From Pelagicoccus mobilis (GTDB taxonomy: Bacteria; Verrucomicrobiota; Verrucomicrobiia; Opitutales; Opitutaceae): a stretch of 64,000 nt of DNA. The position numbers were made by a program, and so were the translations under genes. The stretch is from NCBI RefSeq assembly GCF_016595505.1, contig NZ_JAENIL010000030.1, positions 1 to 64,000 on the forward strand. Reading direction: 5' to 3'. Of the stretch, positions 35,565-45,331 are shown piece by piece (position 1 is the first letter of the stretch; the number at the start of each line of letters is the position of its first letter). The notes beneath the pieces were generated by a model, which saw nothing but the letters and a program-made list of their open reading frames with translations, was not told the origin of the DNA and made no database searches.

Positions 35565-38183
35565 TTATCGTTGCCACAGGGCGAGCGCTCTGAAGCGATT
35601 TTCGTAGAGGCTGCTCAATCGCTGGGGCGAATAGAGCTCTTTGATCGTCTGGCGGGCGTTTTGGCCAAGCCTTGCTGCGAGTTCAGGGTCGGTGGCGAGT
35701 CGGAGCATTTGGCGGGCGGCATCGGCGGGATCGGGGTCTGCCCAGAGCTGTCCTTTCTCGTAGGGGCCGAAGTCACGTTCTAGTTCCTTGAGCTTGAAGG
35801 CGACGGGGCAGCCGTTTTCGGCGTTTACGAATTCCGAAGTGGCGGACCAGTTGGTCGAGATGACGGGTTTGCCGAGGAACATGCTTTCGGCGACGGTGAG
35901 GCCAAACCCTTCTGAGCGATGCAGTGAGACGTAGCTATCGCAGGCTTTCATGAGGCCGTAGGTGTCTTCTCGGGATAGGGTGCGGTCGATCAGGTGGTAG
36001 TTGGGGATGTCGGCGAGGAGGGCTTTCAGTTCCTTGAGGTTCTCTTGGTTTCGCCCTGAGGAGTGGATCTTTATGACGAGGCCGACGTCTTTGGCGATCG
36101 GGTTGCCGGTGAAGGCTTGCCGGTATGCTTCGATGATCGCCTTCGGATTTTTTCGTTCCTGGTAGCTGTTGAGGTCGTAGGCGAAGCAGAAGAGGAACTG
36201 ATCCTTGGGAAGCCCGAGGATTTCTCGGTAGTCGCCTGCGGGGATTTCGAAATCGATGCAATGCGGCATGGTGAGCACGGGCACCGGGGATTTCATGGCG
36301 ACGGCGTTGCGGACGAAGTCTGAGGGGGTCCAGATCTCGTCGAAATATTGGAAGTACTTGATCCAGCGGTCTGGAAAGTCGGGGAGTTCCCAAGCCCAGT
36401 AGGCGATGTTGCGTTTCCCTTTTCGAAACTGCGGGCTGTGGTGGTGGTCGATATCGGCGCTTTGCGGGGCGTCGATATGGAAAATGTTGATGGGGTGCGG
36501 GTTGCTGTCCTGCAGTTCGGCGTCGAGACTGGTATCGCCTTGGGAGGCCATGCAGTTGACTTTGAGCGGGACGAGGGCGTAGGGGAGCTGGGTGTTTTTG
36601 AGGACTTTGGCGGCGAGCCGCGCGGATTCGCCGATGCCGAGTTGAGCCTTGAACCAGCCGACGAGGTTTACGCCGAGCTCTGCGTGCTCGAGAGCGTATT
36701 CGGTGTTGAGCGGGTTGGTCGGGTTGAGGGCGAAATTGAATACGTTTTGGCCATTGAGATCGAGTTTCTCGATGCAGAGTCGCTTGTTCAGCGCTTGGGG
36801 GCGATATTTAGCCAGTTTGCCGCGGATCGGGGAGGGGATGTAGCCTTTGTTGGCCAGAACTCTGCCGAGGTAGGCGTATGTGTTGGAGCGGGCGGTTCCG
36901 AGGAGTTTCAGCTCGATTTGTACAGGTTCGTCCGCGCGAGCTGGAGGATCGGGGAAGTGTAATTTGAATTCTCCTGTTTCGAGCTTGGTGAAGAACTTGG
37001 TGCCGATTCCATTTACGGTTACTTGCAGTCCCAGTTCGCCGCGGGTTTCAGGCGCTCCATCTGTGTCGGGGTGGAGGGTGCCGGAGAGGGTGATCGATGA
37101 GAGCAGAGTGCCTCTTGGTAGGGTGAATTGCGCTTGCTCGCGGATCCAGACGCCTGGCTTGTCCTCGGTTGGGTACAGGCCGTTTATCTTGTAGCTATCT
37201 TGGAGGGGGGAGGCGTGCATGTTTCGTTCTTCTTTTCTGATCTGGGAGTCTGACATTCCATCCAAAAGCGATTTCCAGTGGCGTTCTTTACGATGCAGTT
37301 CGCAATTGGCTAAGGTAAGGGCAACGGGGGACGGGCCTTTTCTGAGGGTGAGGAAGCGTAAGGCTGCGTCGTAGGTCCGTTGGGGATTTAGGGCGGACAG
37401 GGGGGCGGCGAGCGTTTCCTTGAGGTATTGGTCAGGCCATTGCGATGCGGCGTGAGTGGCGATGAGCTTGTCCCACTTTCGCTGCACGAGGCGGGAGTTG
37501 GCTTCGGTGTTCAGGTTCCGTCCATGGCGTGTGAAGCTGACGTGGTGTCGTACGCGGCTCTTGTTGCTGACGTAGATTTTGAGTCCGAGTTGGCGAACCC
37601 GGAAGCAGAGATCGACGTCTTCCCCTCCGTTAAGGAAGGCTTCGTCGAAGCCGCCGAGATCGAGAAAGAGTTTTCGGGGAATGGCGCAGCAGGCGGCGGT
37701 GATCAGGTGCACTCGAGAATAGGCTGGGGTTCGGCCGAGAGTGCTTGGGACGGTTTGGATGTGCCTTAGGCTGGTGTCGATCGTCACTTCGATGCCAGCG
37801 TGATCGACCTCTCCGGTTTTGGCGTTTAGCTGAACGTTTCCGACGATGCCGGGGCGGGCGAGTTTGCGGAAGGCTGCCAGCATGGGAGGGAGCCAGCCTT
37901 TGAGGAAGACAAGGTCGTTGTTGGCTAGGACCAGGTATTTTCCTTTGGCGTGAAGGGCTCCTAGATTGTTGGCGTGAGCGTAGCCTTGATTAAGCGGACT
38001 GGTGATGAGCTTGACTCGTTCGCCAGCGAGGTCTTGCAGGCCAGCCTTTATGTCGGGAGCGCTTCCGTCGTCTACAAGGATGACTTCATAGTCGATTCCG
38101 GCAGTTGTTTCTTTGAGGGAGTCGAGGCATTCGCGCGTCAGATCGAGGTGGTTGTAGACTGGGATGATAATGGAGACTTCCAT
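35565..38183 (-). CDS. Two-domain glycosyltransferase, GT2 then GT4
   Basis: 872 residues. The N-terminal GT2 domain (1-260) has SIIIPVYNHLDLTRECLDSL, VILVDDGSAP, LVLANNDLVFLKGWL (the DxD-equivalent NND) and NGGEDVDLCFRVRQLGLK. A middle region of roughly 200 residues has beta-rich carbohydrate-binding-like character. The C-terminal GT4 domain (490-872) has GIGESARLAAKVLKN, the AYDLNSYQERKNPKAIIEAY nucleotide-binding region and SLHRSEGFGLTVAESMFLGKP (motif with EGFGLTVAE). Starts 11 bases upstream of the slyX end. Both large enzymes are on the same strand with 67 bases between them and presumably act in one polysaccharide pathway. Confidence 0.9.
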   Translation of the reverse strand: MEVSIIIPVYNHLDLTRECLDSLKETTAGIDYEVILVDDGSAPDIKAGLQDLAGERVKLITSPLNQGYAHANNLGALHAKGKYLVLANNDLVFLKGWLPPMLAAFRKLARPGIVGNVQLNAKTGEVDHAGIEVTIDTSLRHIQTVPSTLGRTPAYSRVHLITAACCAIPRKLFLDLGGFDEAFLNGGEDVDLCFRVRQLGLKIYVSNKSRVRHHVSFTRHGRNLNTEANSRLVQRKWDKLIATHAASQWPDQYLKETLAAPLSALNPQRTYDAALRFLTLRKGPSPVALTLANCELHRKERHWKSLLDGMSDSQIRKEERNMHASPLQDSYKINGLYPTEDKPGVWIREQAQFTLPRGTLLSSITLSGTLHPDTDGAPETRGELGLQVTVNGIGTKFFTKLETGEFKLHFPDPPARADEPVQIELKLLGTARSNTYAYLGRVLANKGYIPSPIRGKLAKYRPQALNKRLCIEKLDLNGQNVFNFALNPTNPLNTEYALEHAELGVNLVGWFKAQLGIGESARLAAKVLKNTQLPYALVPLKVNCMASQGDTSLDAELQDSNPHPINIFHIDAPQSADIDHHHSPQFRKGKRNIAYWAWELPDFPDRWIKYFQYFDEIWTPSDFVRNAVAMKSPVPVLTMPHCIDFEIPAGDYREILGLPKDQFLFCFAYDLNSYQERKNPKAIIEAYRQAFTGNPIAKDVGLVIKIHSSGRNQENLKELKALLADIPNYHLIDRTLSREDTYGLMKACDSYVSLHRSEGFGLTVAESMFLGKPVISTNWSATSEFVNAENGCPVAFKLKELERDFGPYEKGQLWADPDPADAARQMLRLATDPELAARLGQNARQTIKELYSPQRLSSLYENRFRALALWQR

Positions 38184-38194
38184 CGGAAAAGCGT

Positions 38195-38398
38195 CTAGTA
38201 GTGGGGCGGTTTTTCGTCGGCTGGCATTTCGTTATTTGAGCCGCTTTGCGAGTCGGCGCGCTCGGCGAGCTTTCTGACTTCCGCTCTGAGTTTTTCGAGT
38301 TCCGTCTGCAGGCCGTAGATGACTCGGTCCTGTTCCTCGATATGGCGTTCGAGAAACGCCTGTTTTATTTGAAGATCTTGAATTTGCGACTCGCTCAT
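38195..38398 (-). CDS. slyX: SlyX-like small coiled-coil protein
   Basis: 67 residues from ATG 38398; the frame is open further upstream (38485) but the Met in MSESQIQDLQIKQAF is the natural start. It matches SlyX in length, in the coiled coil (QDLQIKQAFLERHIEEQDRV, then QTELEKLRAEVRKL) and in the terminal PPHY. SlyX function is poorly known. First gene of the minus-strand glycosyltransferase transcript; the gene for the acidic membrane protein diverges from it. Confidence 0.85.
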   Translation of the reverse strand: MSESQIQDLQIKQAFLERHIEEQDRVIYGLQTELEKLRAEVRKLAERADSQSGSNNEMPADEKPPHY

Positions 38399-38530
38399 CT
38401 GAAAGGCCCCCCACTGTGGGCAGTCGAGGCGAGAGGGCAAGATTCCCCTTAAATGGAGTCGATTTCCAACCGATAAAAGGAGCATGCGGCCCCCACTTCT
38501 TCATTCGGCCGCTTTTCCCGGAAAACGTAA

Positions 38531-41500
38531 ATGACTCAATCGGATTCTCCAGACTTCGAGTTCGACATATCGGACTTGGAAGTTGAGGGCAGTGCTGCCC
38601 CCGCTTCCAATGCGGAAGATGCTGTGCCCGGTTCTAAGGATGAGTCGAACCTTGGAAAGCAGGAGCAAGGCTCAGGAGATCAGGAGTTTAGATCGGATGA
38701 TCGCTCAGAGGAGGACCTTGACGAGGCTGCGTTGGAAGGCTTTGCGATCGATGAGCTCCCGGACGCTTTTAGTTCCGAAGAAGCGTCTGCTCCGGCTGAA
38801 ACGGATGCGGATGCGATAGAGCCTGAACCTGCTGAAGCGCAGGATCCCGGTTCGGATGAAGACGTGCAGGAAGTGACGCGTGTGGCGTCTGAAAAGGAAG
38901 CGAAGCCTACCCGCACGCTTGGAGCGGACGACTTGGGCGCGGATGTATTCGCGGAAATGGACGACGATTCTTCAGCGGTCAGCTTTTCGGATGTGATCGA
39001 CGACCTGATGGACGAGGTCGAGGATTTCGAGGCCGGCGGGTTTGTGGATCTTGAGCAAGAGGCCAAGGCGTCTCAGAGCGAAAAGGACGACCTTTTTAAG
39101 ATGGACGATCCGGATGATTCGCTAGGCCAGTCGATTGATCCGAATGCGGTTGAAGAAGAGGAGCCTGAGGCGGAAGCCCCTTCATTTCCAAGTCCTCCAG
39201 CTGATTTCGAGATTCCGGCTGATCCGGAACCCGAGGCGGTTGTTCCTGAAGAGCCCGAGACTGCTCAGGCTCCGGAACCGATTTCTGACGAGCGAGTTGA
39301 GCCAGTCGCGACTAACGAGCGCCCTCCTCAACCTGTTTCTAGATCCCCTCAAACAGAGATTCCTGTTCAGGGATCTATGGAGAAGGTTGAGGCGAAGATT
39401 CCAGAACCGCCAACTGCTGAGACCGTAGAAGAGAAGAGTGCGGCTGCTTTTGATCCGGAGATGGTGATTCCTGCCGACTTGCCGGAACCGTCTGCTCCTG
39501 TTGAGCAGAAAATCGAGGGATCTGCTCCCGAGCCGTCAAGCGACGTGCCTGAAGAGGAAGTGATGGTCGAGTCCGAGGCGATTGGTCCGATCGAGCCTGC
39601 CTTGGAAGATGAGGCGGTTGAGCCAGTGGATGGGCACGAGAAGGTGCTTTTTGACGCTGCGGAAGAAGAGCAAGCTGATGTTTTGCCGGAAGAAGATGCT
39701 GCTGCGGTTGAAAGCGAACCTGCTGTCTTGGAGGAGGAGGCCGTTCCTGAGCCAGTGATCGAAGAGATCTCCGAAGCTGATGAGGATTCTGTGCCGGAAG
39801 CGGTCGAGGCTCCGGCTTCGGAGGAAGTGGAAACCTCTGCAGAGGTCGAGGCGGATTTGGACCTAGCGGCGGTCGAGTTTGAAGAGGAAGAAGAGGACCT
39901 TTCTGCTTTGATTGATGCGACCTTGGATTCTGAGGAAACTCAAGAGGCTGCTGATGATGTTCTCGAAGAGCCTCTCGAGGAGGCAGAGGAGCTTGCTGTC
40001 GAGAATGAGCCGTCTGCGGAACTCGTAGAAGACGGTGAAGATGATCCTGTGGCGCTTCCGACACTCGAAGAAGAGGTGGAGGTGGCTGAGGAGCCTGTTT
40101 CTGTCGATGAGAGCGAAGTGGAGGATATCCCTGTTGTTCTCGACGAGGAAGAGGAGGATCTTTCCGAATTGATTGAGGCAGGTTCGGCTGAGGAAGAAAC
40201 TGCTGAACCTGAGGTTGAGGAAATCGTCGCGAGCGAAGAGCCGTTGCAGGAGCTCGATGTGGAGGACGAGGATGAGGTCGTTGAGCTTCCTTCGCCCGAG
40301 GATCTTGTGAGCGCCTTGGAGCCTGAGCCGGCTGAAGAGCCTGAGCCTGTTGAAGCTGCGGTTGAGGCGGGCGATTTGGAGGACGAGGAAGACCTTTCCG
40401 AGCTTGTTGCTGGACTTCAAGTCGAGGAAGAGGCCTCTCCCGAAGAGAATGAGAGTTTGCCGGAAACTCCATCTTTGACTGTCGAGGACGAGGAGGATGA
40501 GGAGATCGTTTCTCTACCGGTTCCTGAAGTGCCTGGCCTGGTTGAGGTCGAAGAGGAAATCGCGGAGGAGTCTGAGGAAGTTACAGTCGAATCTAACGTG
40601 CCGGCGGCTCCTCCTAGCGCTGAGGAATTGCTCATGCAGGCGAGCAGCCTGCTCAATGGGGACTCTAAAAAGCCAGCCGAAGGGGCGAGCGACTTGCTCG
40701 ACGAGTTGGATGGTGACGACGAGGACATCGTGGCGTTGCCTTCGCCGGAAGCCATGATGGCCGACGTTGCGGAGTCTGAGATCGACGACGAGGAAGTCGT
40801 GGCGATGCCGGATCCTGCTTCGCTTATCACTGAGGCGGGTGAAGACATTGCGGTGATCGACGACGAAGAGGAGGAGGAAGACGCTCCTGGAAACGTGGCT
40901 GATCGAGCGGGCGACTTGCCGCCGCCTCCACCGGCTCCGGTTGAGATTCTTGACGAGGAACCGCCTGAAGAGGATTCGCAAGCTGCAGTTGAGCCAGAAC
41001 CCTCGGCTGAAGTCTCCGATCCCGAGCCGACTGCTGAGGAAGATGGTTTGCAGGACCCGTTTGCGGGAGAGATTTCGCTCGATGATTTTAGCGATGAGCT
41101 CGGCGAGATCGAAGGGCTGGTGGAAGACGACGAGTCAATCATCGATGCCTTGGACTCTGAGATTGAAGATGATGAGACGGTGGAAAGCGCCCCGGCTGCT
41201 GCCGCTCAAGTCGTCGAAATGCCCAAGCCTAGTTTGCTCTGGCGGATCACTCATTCGATGGCGGTTGCGGCGGGATTTGTTTTGGTCGGCCTTGCGAGCG
41301 TCTTAGCTGTTTGGAAACAGCAGATTATCGAGTTTTACGAGGGGCGGGATATCGATGGGTCTGCGTTGATTCACGAGATAGAGTCGGTTTCGAACCACGC
41401 GTTGGAGGAGTTTGACGAGAGTGGACTGTACCGAATGCAATGGGTGGACAGCGAAGTTCGTCGCGTATCGAAGAACGAGATACGTCTGCATGCGTTGATA

Positions 41501-42370
41501 GGCGCCCAGCTGAGGGAGAATTTGTACAAGCCGGTTTTGGAATCGGAACTGAAGGACAAGTTTGGGTATGACGAGGAGTCGCTGCTTGGATCTCTGAGTT
41601 ATGCCCATCAGCATTTCCCTGAGGAAATCGGTCGCTACCCGGACAAACCCTGGGAGCGGCTCTACGAATTGTCCGCGGCTAAAGGGGAGGTCCTTTCCCT
41701 GCGTGTGATTTACGGGCTGACACGGCCGAACAAGGATGCGGATTGGCAGCTTTCTCGCGTCAAGGTTAGTGGATACAAGGAGAAGCTGACTTGGCCGGAG
41801 GGCGAAACCAAGTATGCCTTTGGCGAGGGAGCTTACGATATCGATTCGCTAGAGTTTTCGAAGGTGTTTTCTGAATACAAACTCCAATCTAATGAGTATG
41901 TTGCTCGGATCGATCGCCTGAAGACTGAGGTCGAGAACGGGCGTCTTGCGCTTAAGCGGGAGAACGATCGTCAGCGTGAGCGGGTGAAGATGGCTCTATC
42001 GGAAGGGGCGTACTTCAATGGTATCGCGATTTTGGGCGAGGACGCTGTGGATTCCGAGGACGTGCAGTTGGTGATCACTGAGGTTCGTAACGAGGGGTCT
42101 TTCGTGAAGGGGGTGCTTCGTTTGAATCGGGAGAGCGAGGAGCGTTCCAAGCATTTCGTAGGAAGCTTGGCGTTTGAGAAGACGCTTAGCGGGAAGGAGC
42201 AGGGCTACCTGAACTTGACCACAGTTTCAATGGACACTCCTGGGACGCTTGCGGCGGAGTCTACGTTTTTCCAAGCGAACACTGTGTCGCGCATGAAGCT
42301 GAAGGCGGATGGATTTCGTTTGGAGGGTGACACTAGGGACCTTTCCTTCCGTTTGACGCGGAGCATGTAG
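38531..42370 (+). CDS. Large acidic low-complexity protein with repeated short motifs and one membrane helix
   Basis: 1279 residues. Residues 1-895 are mostly Glu/Asp/Pro/Ala/Val low complexity, strongly acidic and likely disordered. Two short motifs recur: EEDLS[AE]L[IV] at about residues 455, 542 and 619, and an acidic run followed by V-x-[LM]-P-x-P-E at about 506, 582, 658, 733 and 755. One membrane helix lies at about 903-927 (after PKPSLLWRITHSM), followed by a folded 350-residue C-terminal domain with helices and beta strands. An antisense 365-aa frame here is a composition shadow. No family is recognised. Divergent from slyX; the 42419 gene follows. Confidence 0.85.
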   Translation: MTQSDSPDFEFDISDLEVEGSAAPASNAEDAVPGSKDESNLGKQEQGSGDQEFRSDDRSEEDLDEAALEGFAIDELPDAFSSEEASAPAETDADAIEPEPAEAQDPGSDEDVQEVTRVASEKEAKPTRTLGADDLGADVFAEMDDDSSAVSFSDVIDDLMDEVEDFEAGGFVDLEQEAKASQSEKDDLFKMDDPDDSLGQSIDPNAVEEEEPEAEAPSFPSPPADFEIPADPEPEAVVPEEPETAQAPEPISDERVEPVATNERPPQPVSRSPQTEIPVQGSMEKVEAKIPEPPTAETVEEKSAAAFDPEMVIPADLPEPSAPVEQKIEGSAPEPSSDVPEEEVMVESEAIGPIEPALEDEAVEPVDGHEKVLFDAAEEEQADVLPEEDAAAVESEPAVLEEEAVPEPVIEEISEADEDSVPEAVEAPASEEVETSAEVEADLDLAAVEFEEEEEDLSALIDATLDSEETQEAADDVLEEPLEEAEELAVENEPSAELVEDGEDDPVALPTLEEEVEVAEEPVSVDESEVEDIPVVLDEEEEDLSELIEAGSAEEETAEPEVEEIVASEEPLQELDVEDEDEVVELPSPEDLVSALEPEPAEEPEPVEAAVEAGDLEDEEDLSELVAGLQVEEEASPEENESLPETPSLTVEDEEDEEIVSLPVPEVPGLVEVEEEIAEESEEVTVESNVPAAPPSAEELLMQASSLLNGDSKKPAEGASDLLDELDGDDEDIVALPSPEAMMADVAESEIDDEEVVAMPDPASLITEAGEDIAVIDDEEEEEDAPGNVADRAGDLPPPPPAPVEILDEEPPEEDSQAAVEPEPSAEVSDPEPTAEEDGLQDPFAGEISLDDFSDELGEIEGLVEDDESIIDALDSEIEDDETVESAPAAAAQVVEMPKPSLLWRITHSMAVAAGFVLVGLASVLAVWKQQIIEFYEGRDIDGSALIHEIESVSNHALEEFDESGLYRMQWVDSEVRRVSKNEIRLHALIGAQLRENLYKPVLESELKDKFGYDEESLLGSLSYAHQHFPEEIGRYPDKPWERLYELSAAKGEVLSLRVIYGLTRPNKDADWQLSRVKVSGYKEKLTWPEGETKYAFGEGAYDIDSLEFSKVFSEYKLQSNEYVARIDRLKTEVENGRLALKRENDRQRERVKMALSEGAYFNGIAILGEDAVDSEDVQLVITEVRNEGSFVKGVLRLNRESEERSKHFVGSLAFEKTLSGKEQGYLNLTTVSMDTPGTLAAESTFFQANTVSRMKLKADGFRLEGDTRDLSFRLTRSM

Positions 42371-42418
42371 GGCGGACTGCGGAAAAGATTGGGATCGCCA
42401 AATCGGTTTGAGGGCGAG

Positions 42419-42916
42419 ATGAACGGCTGCATGAGCAGTTCCGATCTTTCTGATTCGATTTCCCGGGCGATAGACCGCAAGTGTGGCTCTATAGTCTCCT
42501 TGTCGATTCTGTGGAAAAAGGCTGCTGCGACCCTGCTTGAGTCAGGAGCGAGCGAAGCCTCGGCGGTGAGTTTGATCGATGGGCTGGGGAGCGCTCGAAG
42601 CGTGGAGGCATTGGTGGCGGGAGTTTCCCAAGAGGGAAGGACGGTTGACGAATTTCTCTCGGGACTGAGCTCCTCGGTGGACGAGTCGATCTACTCGATT
42701 GATGCGTGGTTGGAAGCGTTTGAGAGGGTCCTGGCGCGATTGGTTGAGGAGAACCGTAGGGCCAGCCCGACCTCGATTTTAGGCTATGTCCAGTGCACTG
42801 CGGAATTCGCATCTCAAACGGCTGTGCACGAGCGACTGCCTGATTTAATTCAGTCGATGCTGGACGAGTACGGTTTCGAGGGCGAAGAGGGCTGCGTTTC
42901 TGGGGGGGCTGAGTAG
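42419..42916 (+). CDS. Alpha-helical protein of unknown function
   Basis: 165 residues from ATG 42419 with GAGGGCGAG just upstream; the frame also opens at 42389. The product is all-helical by composition, cytosolic, with leucine/alanine-rich segments (SILWKKAAATLLESG, IDAWLEAFERVLARLVEENRR) and a Gly-rich acidic tail. No motifs of known families are visible. It follows the acidic membrane protein gene closely and may be co-transcribed with it. 199 bases without a gene follow it; nothing definite is seen there. Confidence 0.65.
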   Translation: MNGCMSSSDLSDSISRAIDRKCGSIVSLSILWKKAAATLLESGASEASAVSLIDGLGSARSVEALVAGVSQEGRTVDEFLSGLSSSVDESIYSIDAWLEAFERVLARLVEENRRASPTSILGYVQCTAEFASQTAVHERLPDLIQSMLDEYGFEGEEGCVSGGAE

Positions 42917-43115
42917 AAGCGAGTAGGGGGAGTTGTTTTGGGGCTTAGAGCGGGACTGAGCTCTTCTAGTCAGGAAGTTCGATTTTTTTTGCGGATAGCG
43001 CATAATCGGGACTCGCGGGCCGAGTGATGGGGTGTGTCAGACGATAACTGGATTATTGGAGGCGGTTTGGACGCGACGGCGTCATGGATCGTGATCGCCT
43101 CTGAAGTCACCTCAA

Positions 43116-43589
43116 ATGTCTATGTATATGAAAACTCGCACCTTTCGTCGCTTTCTCGCTCCGTTCTCCCTGTTTAGCCTTTGCGCTGTATCTGCTTGCC
43201 TGGCAGGAGATAAGCAGGATGGGGCGCTCTCTGGAGTCGTGGATCTGAAAAGCGAGAAGAGCGAGAGTCGTTGCGTGATGGTCTTTGCGAAGGTGGGGGA
43301 GCGGTTCCGCTATGAGTTTAAGGAGGAGAAGCCGTGTCCCTCTTTGGAGTGCGCTCCAGGCATCAACGCCTTGGGTGAGGAGAGCGCATTGCCCCAGGGG
43401 CTTGGATTTAACGCTGATGAGTTTGTTTTGGAAGGAATCCCGATGCGGCCAGGTTTTCACGAGTATGTGGTGATGCGAACTGAGAAAGGGGTGACCCGCG
43501 AGCACGTGGTTCTGATCGATATCCAGGAGCATTCGTTCGCAGCTGGAGGTGTTGAATACGCCTCATATCTCGCTGGAGGGATGCGTTGA
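43116..43589 (+). CDS. Predicted lipoprotein of unknown function
   Basis: 157 residues from ATG 43116; ATG 43128 (Met5) is an alternative start. The basic N-terminus followed by a hydrophobic stretch ends in V25-S26-A27-C28, a lipobox, so an outer-membrane or periplasmic lipoprotein is likely. The mature part is beta-rich, with two or three further Cys (SRCVMV, PCPSLECAPG) that could form disulfides; the segment GLGFNADEFVLEGIPMRPGF resembles an Ig-like or putative-Ig repeat. No enzyme motif. 223 bases follow with no clear gene. Confidence 0.65.
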   Translation: MSMYMKTRTFRRFLAPFSLFSLCAVSACLAGDKQDGALSGVVDLKSEKSESRCVMVFAKVGERFRYEFKEEKPCPSLECAPGINALGEESALPQGLGFNADEFVLEGIPMRPGFHEYVVMRTEKGVTREHVVLIDIQEHSFAAGGVEYASYLAGGMR

Positions 43590-43812
43590 GTTTCAGAGGG
43601 GCGGGCTATTTTTGCGCAATCGTTTCGGTGTGCGTCCCGCGGCATGCGAATTGCTGAATAGGATTCCTGTACTAACTTCCTAGGGCTGTAAGGCTTAGGC
43701 CCATACATTCTCTGGGGGGATGGTGAGCGATTCTCTTTTTTGCAGGTCGAAATTGAATCGTAACGAAAATTGATGTGGACAAAAAGAGGATCTGTATTAG
43801 TTTATTTATTAC

Positions 43813-45300
43813 ATGGGAATTCCTTCTGGTTCTTCCAAATTAGAGAGTAGCAAGTCCGTTTCGCGTCGGACGAAGACGTATGTTTTGGATACAAACGTCC
43901 TTATACACGACCCGCACTGCATCTTTAAATTTGACGATAACAATCTAGTCATCCCCATCGAAGTGTTGGAGGAGCTGGATTCCATAAAGATGGAGCAAAG
44001 CTCTGAGCGAGGGCGAAACGCTCGGCGAGTCCATCGGCTATTGAAAGAGCTATTGCCGGACTCGCGATCTATGGCGGAGGGCGTTGAGCTTGATACAGGC
44101 GGGACTCTTTCGGTCGTAATCAATAAATACTTACAAGGAGATGCCTCCAACGCTCCGGAGCGGTTCAAGGAATTTCAGACCTTGCTTGACTTTAAGAAGA
44201 AGGACAACCGGATCATCGCGGCGGCCTTGTTCGTGCAGGATAACTTGCCTCCGCCTACGATCCTTGTGTCCAAGGACGTTAATGTGCAGCTCAAGGCGCG
44301 AGCGGTTGGGCTGGAGTCGGAGGACTATCTCAACGACAAAGCTCCTGAAGAGCCTGAGTTTAGATCGTACAAAAAGATCGAAGTATCTAAATACGAACTA
44401 CAGCGTTTTGCGTCCGAGGGCGAGTTTGAGCTCGAGGGTTATGCCGAGGGCCAATTGTTCGTGAATGAGTATGTTCTGCTGGTTTCGGATGAAGGGAAGA
44501 CGATGCCGGCCCGCCACTATGGCGATGGCGTGCTGCGGAAGTTGATCATTCCAGAGTTTGTCAAGGCACCCGGTGGAGTGCCGATCCGGCCAAGAAATTT
44601 GGAGCAGCGATTTTTCATGGATGCGCTTCTCGATGACACCGTTTCCTTGATTACTTGTTATGGAAAGGCCGGCACGGGGAAGACGTTGTTGTCCACTGTT
44701 TGCGCGATCCACCAGACGGTTTCCGCGACGGATTGCAAGTACGACGGGGTTTCGATCTCGAGGCCAGTGATTGGAGTTGGAAAGGAAATTGGTTTTCTGC
44801 CCGGCACTCTCGAGGAGAAGATGAATCCCTGGTTGCAGCCTTACTATGACGCTTTGGAGGTCTTGATTCCGGGGAAGGAACCGAAGGATCCTCAGTTCGA
44901 GAACAAGCGTCAGCGTCGCAAGGTGAAATCGCAGGAGGAGCCAGCTGCCGGCAAGGTGCCGCAAAAGCCGTATGAAAAGCTGCTGGAAAGCGGTTTGGTC
45001 GAGATCGAGGCCTTGTGTTTCATTCGTGGTCGCTCGATATCGAACCGGTTTTTTATTTTGGACGAGGCTCAGCAGCTGACGCCGCATGAGGTGAAGACAG
45101 TAATCACTCGTATTTCCGAAGGTTCGAAAATCGTTTTGATCGGCGATCCGGCTCAGATCGACAATCCTTATGTCGATTCGCGAAGCAACGGCCTCGTCTA
45201 CTGCTCGAATCGCATGAAAGGGCAGGCCATCGCTGCTCATGTGCAATTGACCAAGGGAGAGCGTTCGCTCCTCGCTGAGTTAGCGGCTGACCTGCTTTAG
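43813..45300 (+). CDS. phoH: PIN-PhoH fusion protein (PhoH2 type)
   Basis: 495 residues. The N-terminal PIN nuclease domain (residues 15-160) begins with KTYVLDTNVLIHDPHCIFKF, giving the first catalytic Asp, and has later acidic residues in KKDNRIIAAA. The PhoH ATPase domain follows with Walker A CYGKAGTGKTLLST and Walker B FFILDEAQQLTPHEVK, then VLIGDPAQIDNPYVD and GERSLLAELAADLL. PhoH2 proteins are ATP-dependent RNA helicase/RNases. ATG 43813; an A+T-rich leader precedes it. Convergent with def. Confidence 0.92.
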   Translation: MGIPSGSSKLESSKSVSRRTKTYVLDTNVLIHDPHCIFKFDDNNLVIPIEVLEELDSIKMEQSSERGRNARRVHRLLKELLPDSRSMAEGVELDTGGTLSVVINKYLQGDASNAPERFKEFQTLLDFKKKDNRIIAAALFVQDNLPPPTILVSKDVNVQLKARAVGLESEDYLNDKAPEEPEFRSYKKIEVSKYELQRFASEGEFELEGYAEGQLFVNEYVLLVSDEGKTMPARHYGDGVLRKLIIPEFVKAPGGVPIRPRNLEQRFFMDALLDDTVSLITCYGKAGTGKTLLSTVCAIHQTVSATDCKYDGVSISRPVIGVGKEIGFLPGTLEEKMNPWLQPYYDALEVLIPGKEPKDPQFENKRQRRKVKSQEEPAAGKVPQKPYEKLLESGLVEIEALCFIRGRSISNRFFILDEAQQLTPHEVKTVITRISEGSKIVLIGDPAQIDNPYVDSRSNGLVYCSNRMKGQAIAAHVQLTKGERSLLAELAADLL

Positions 45301-45331
45301 GTCGGCCATGTCTGGCATAGAGGCTGAAACC

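Noticed and set aside
39375-40472. 365-aa antisense frame within the acidic protein gene
   Set aside because: Pro/Gln/Arg-rich shadow of GAG/GAA-rich codons; no start context or family motif.
43609-43618. TTTTTGCGCA resembling the end of the 40-bp element
   Set aside because: Only the terminal arm matches; the ACGTAACGTTACGT core is missing.
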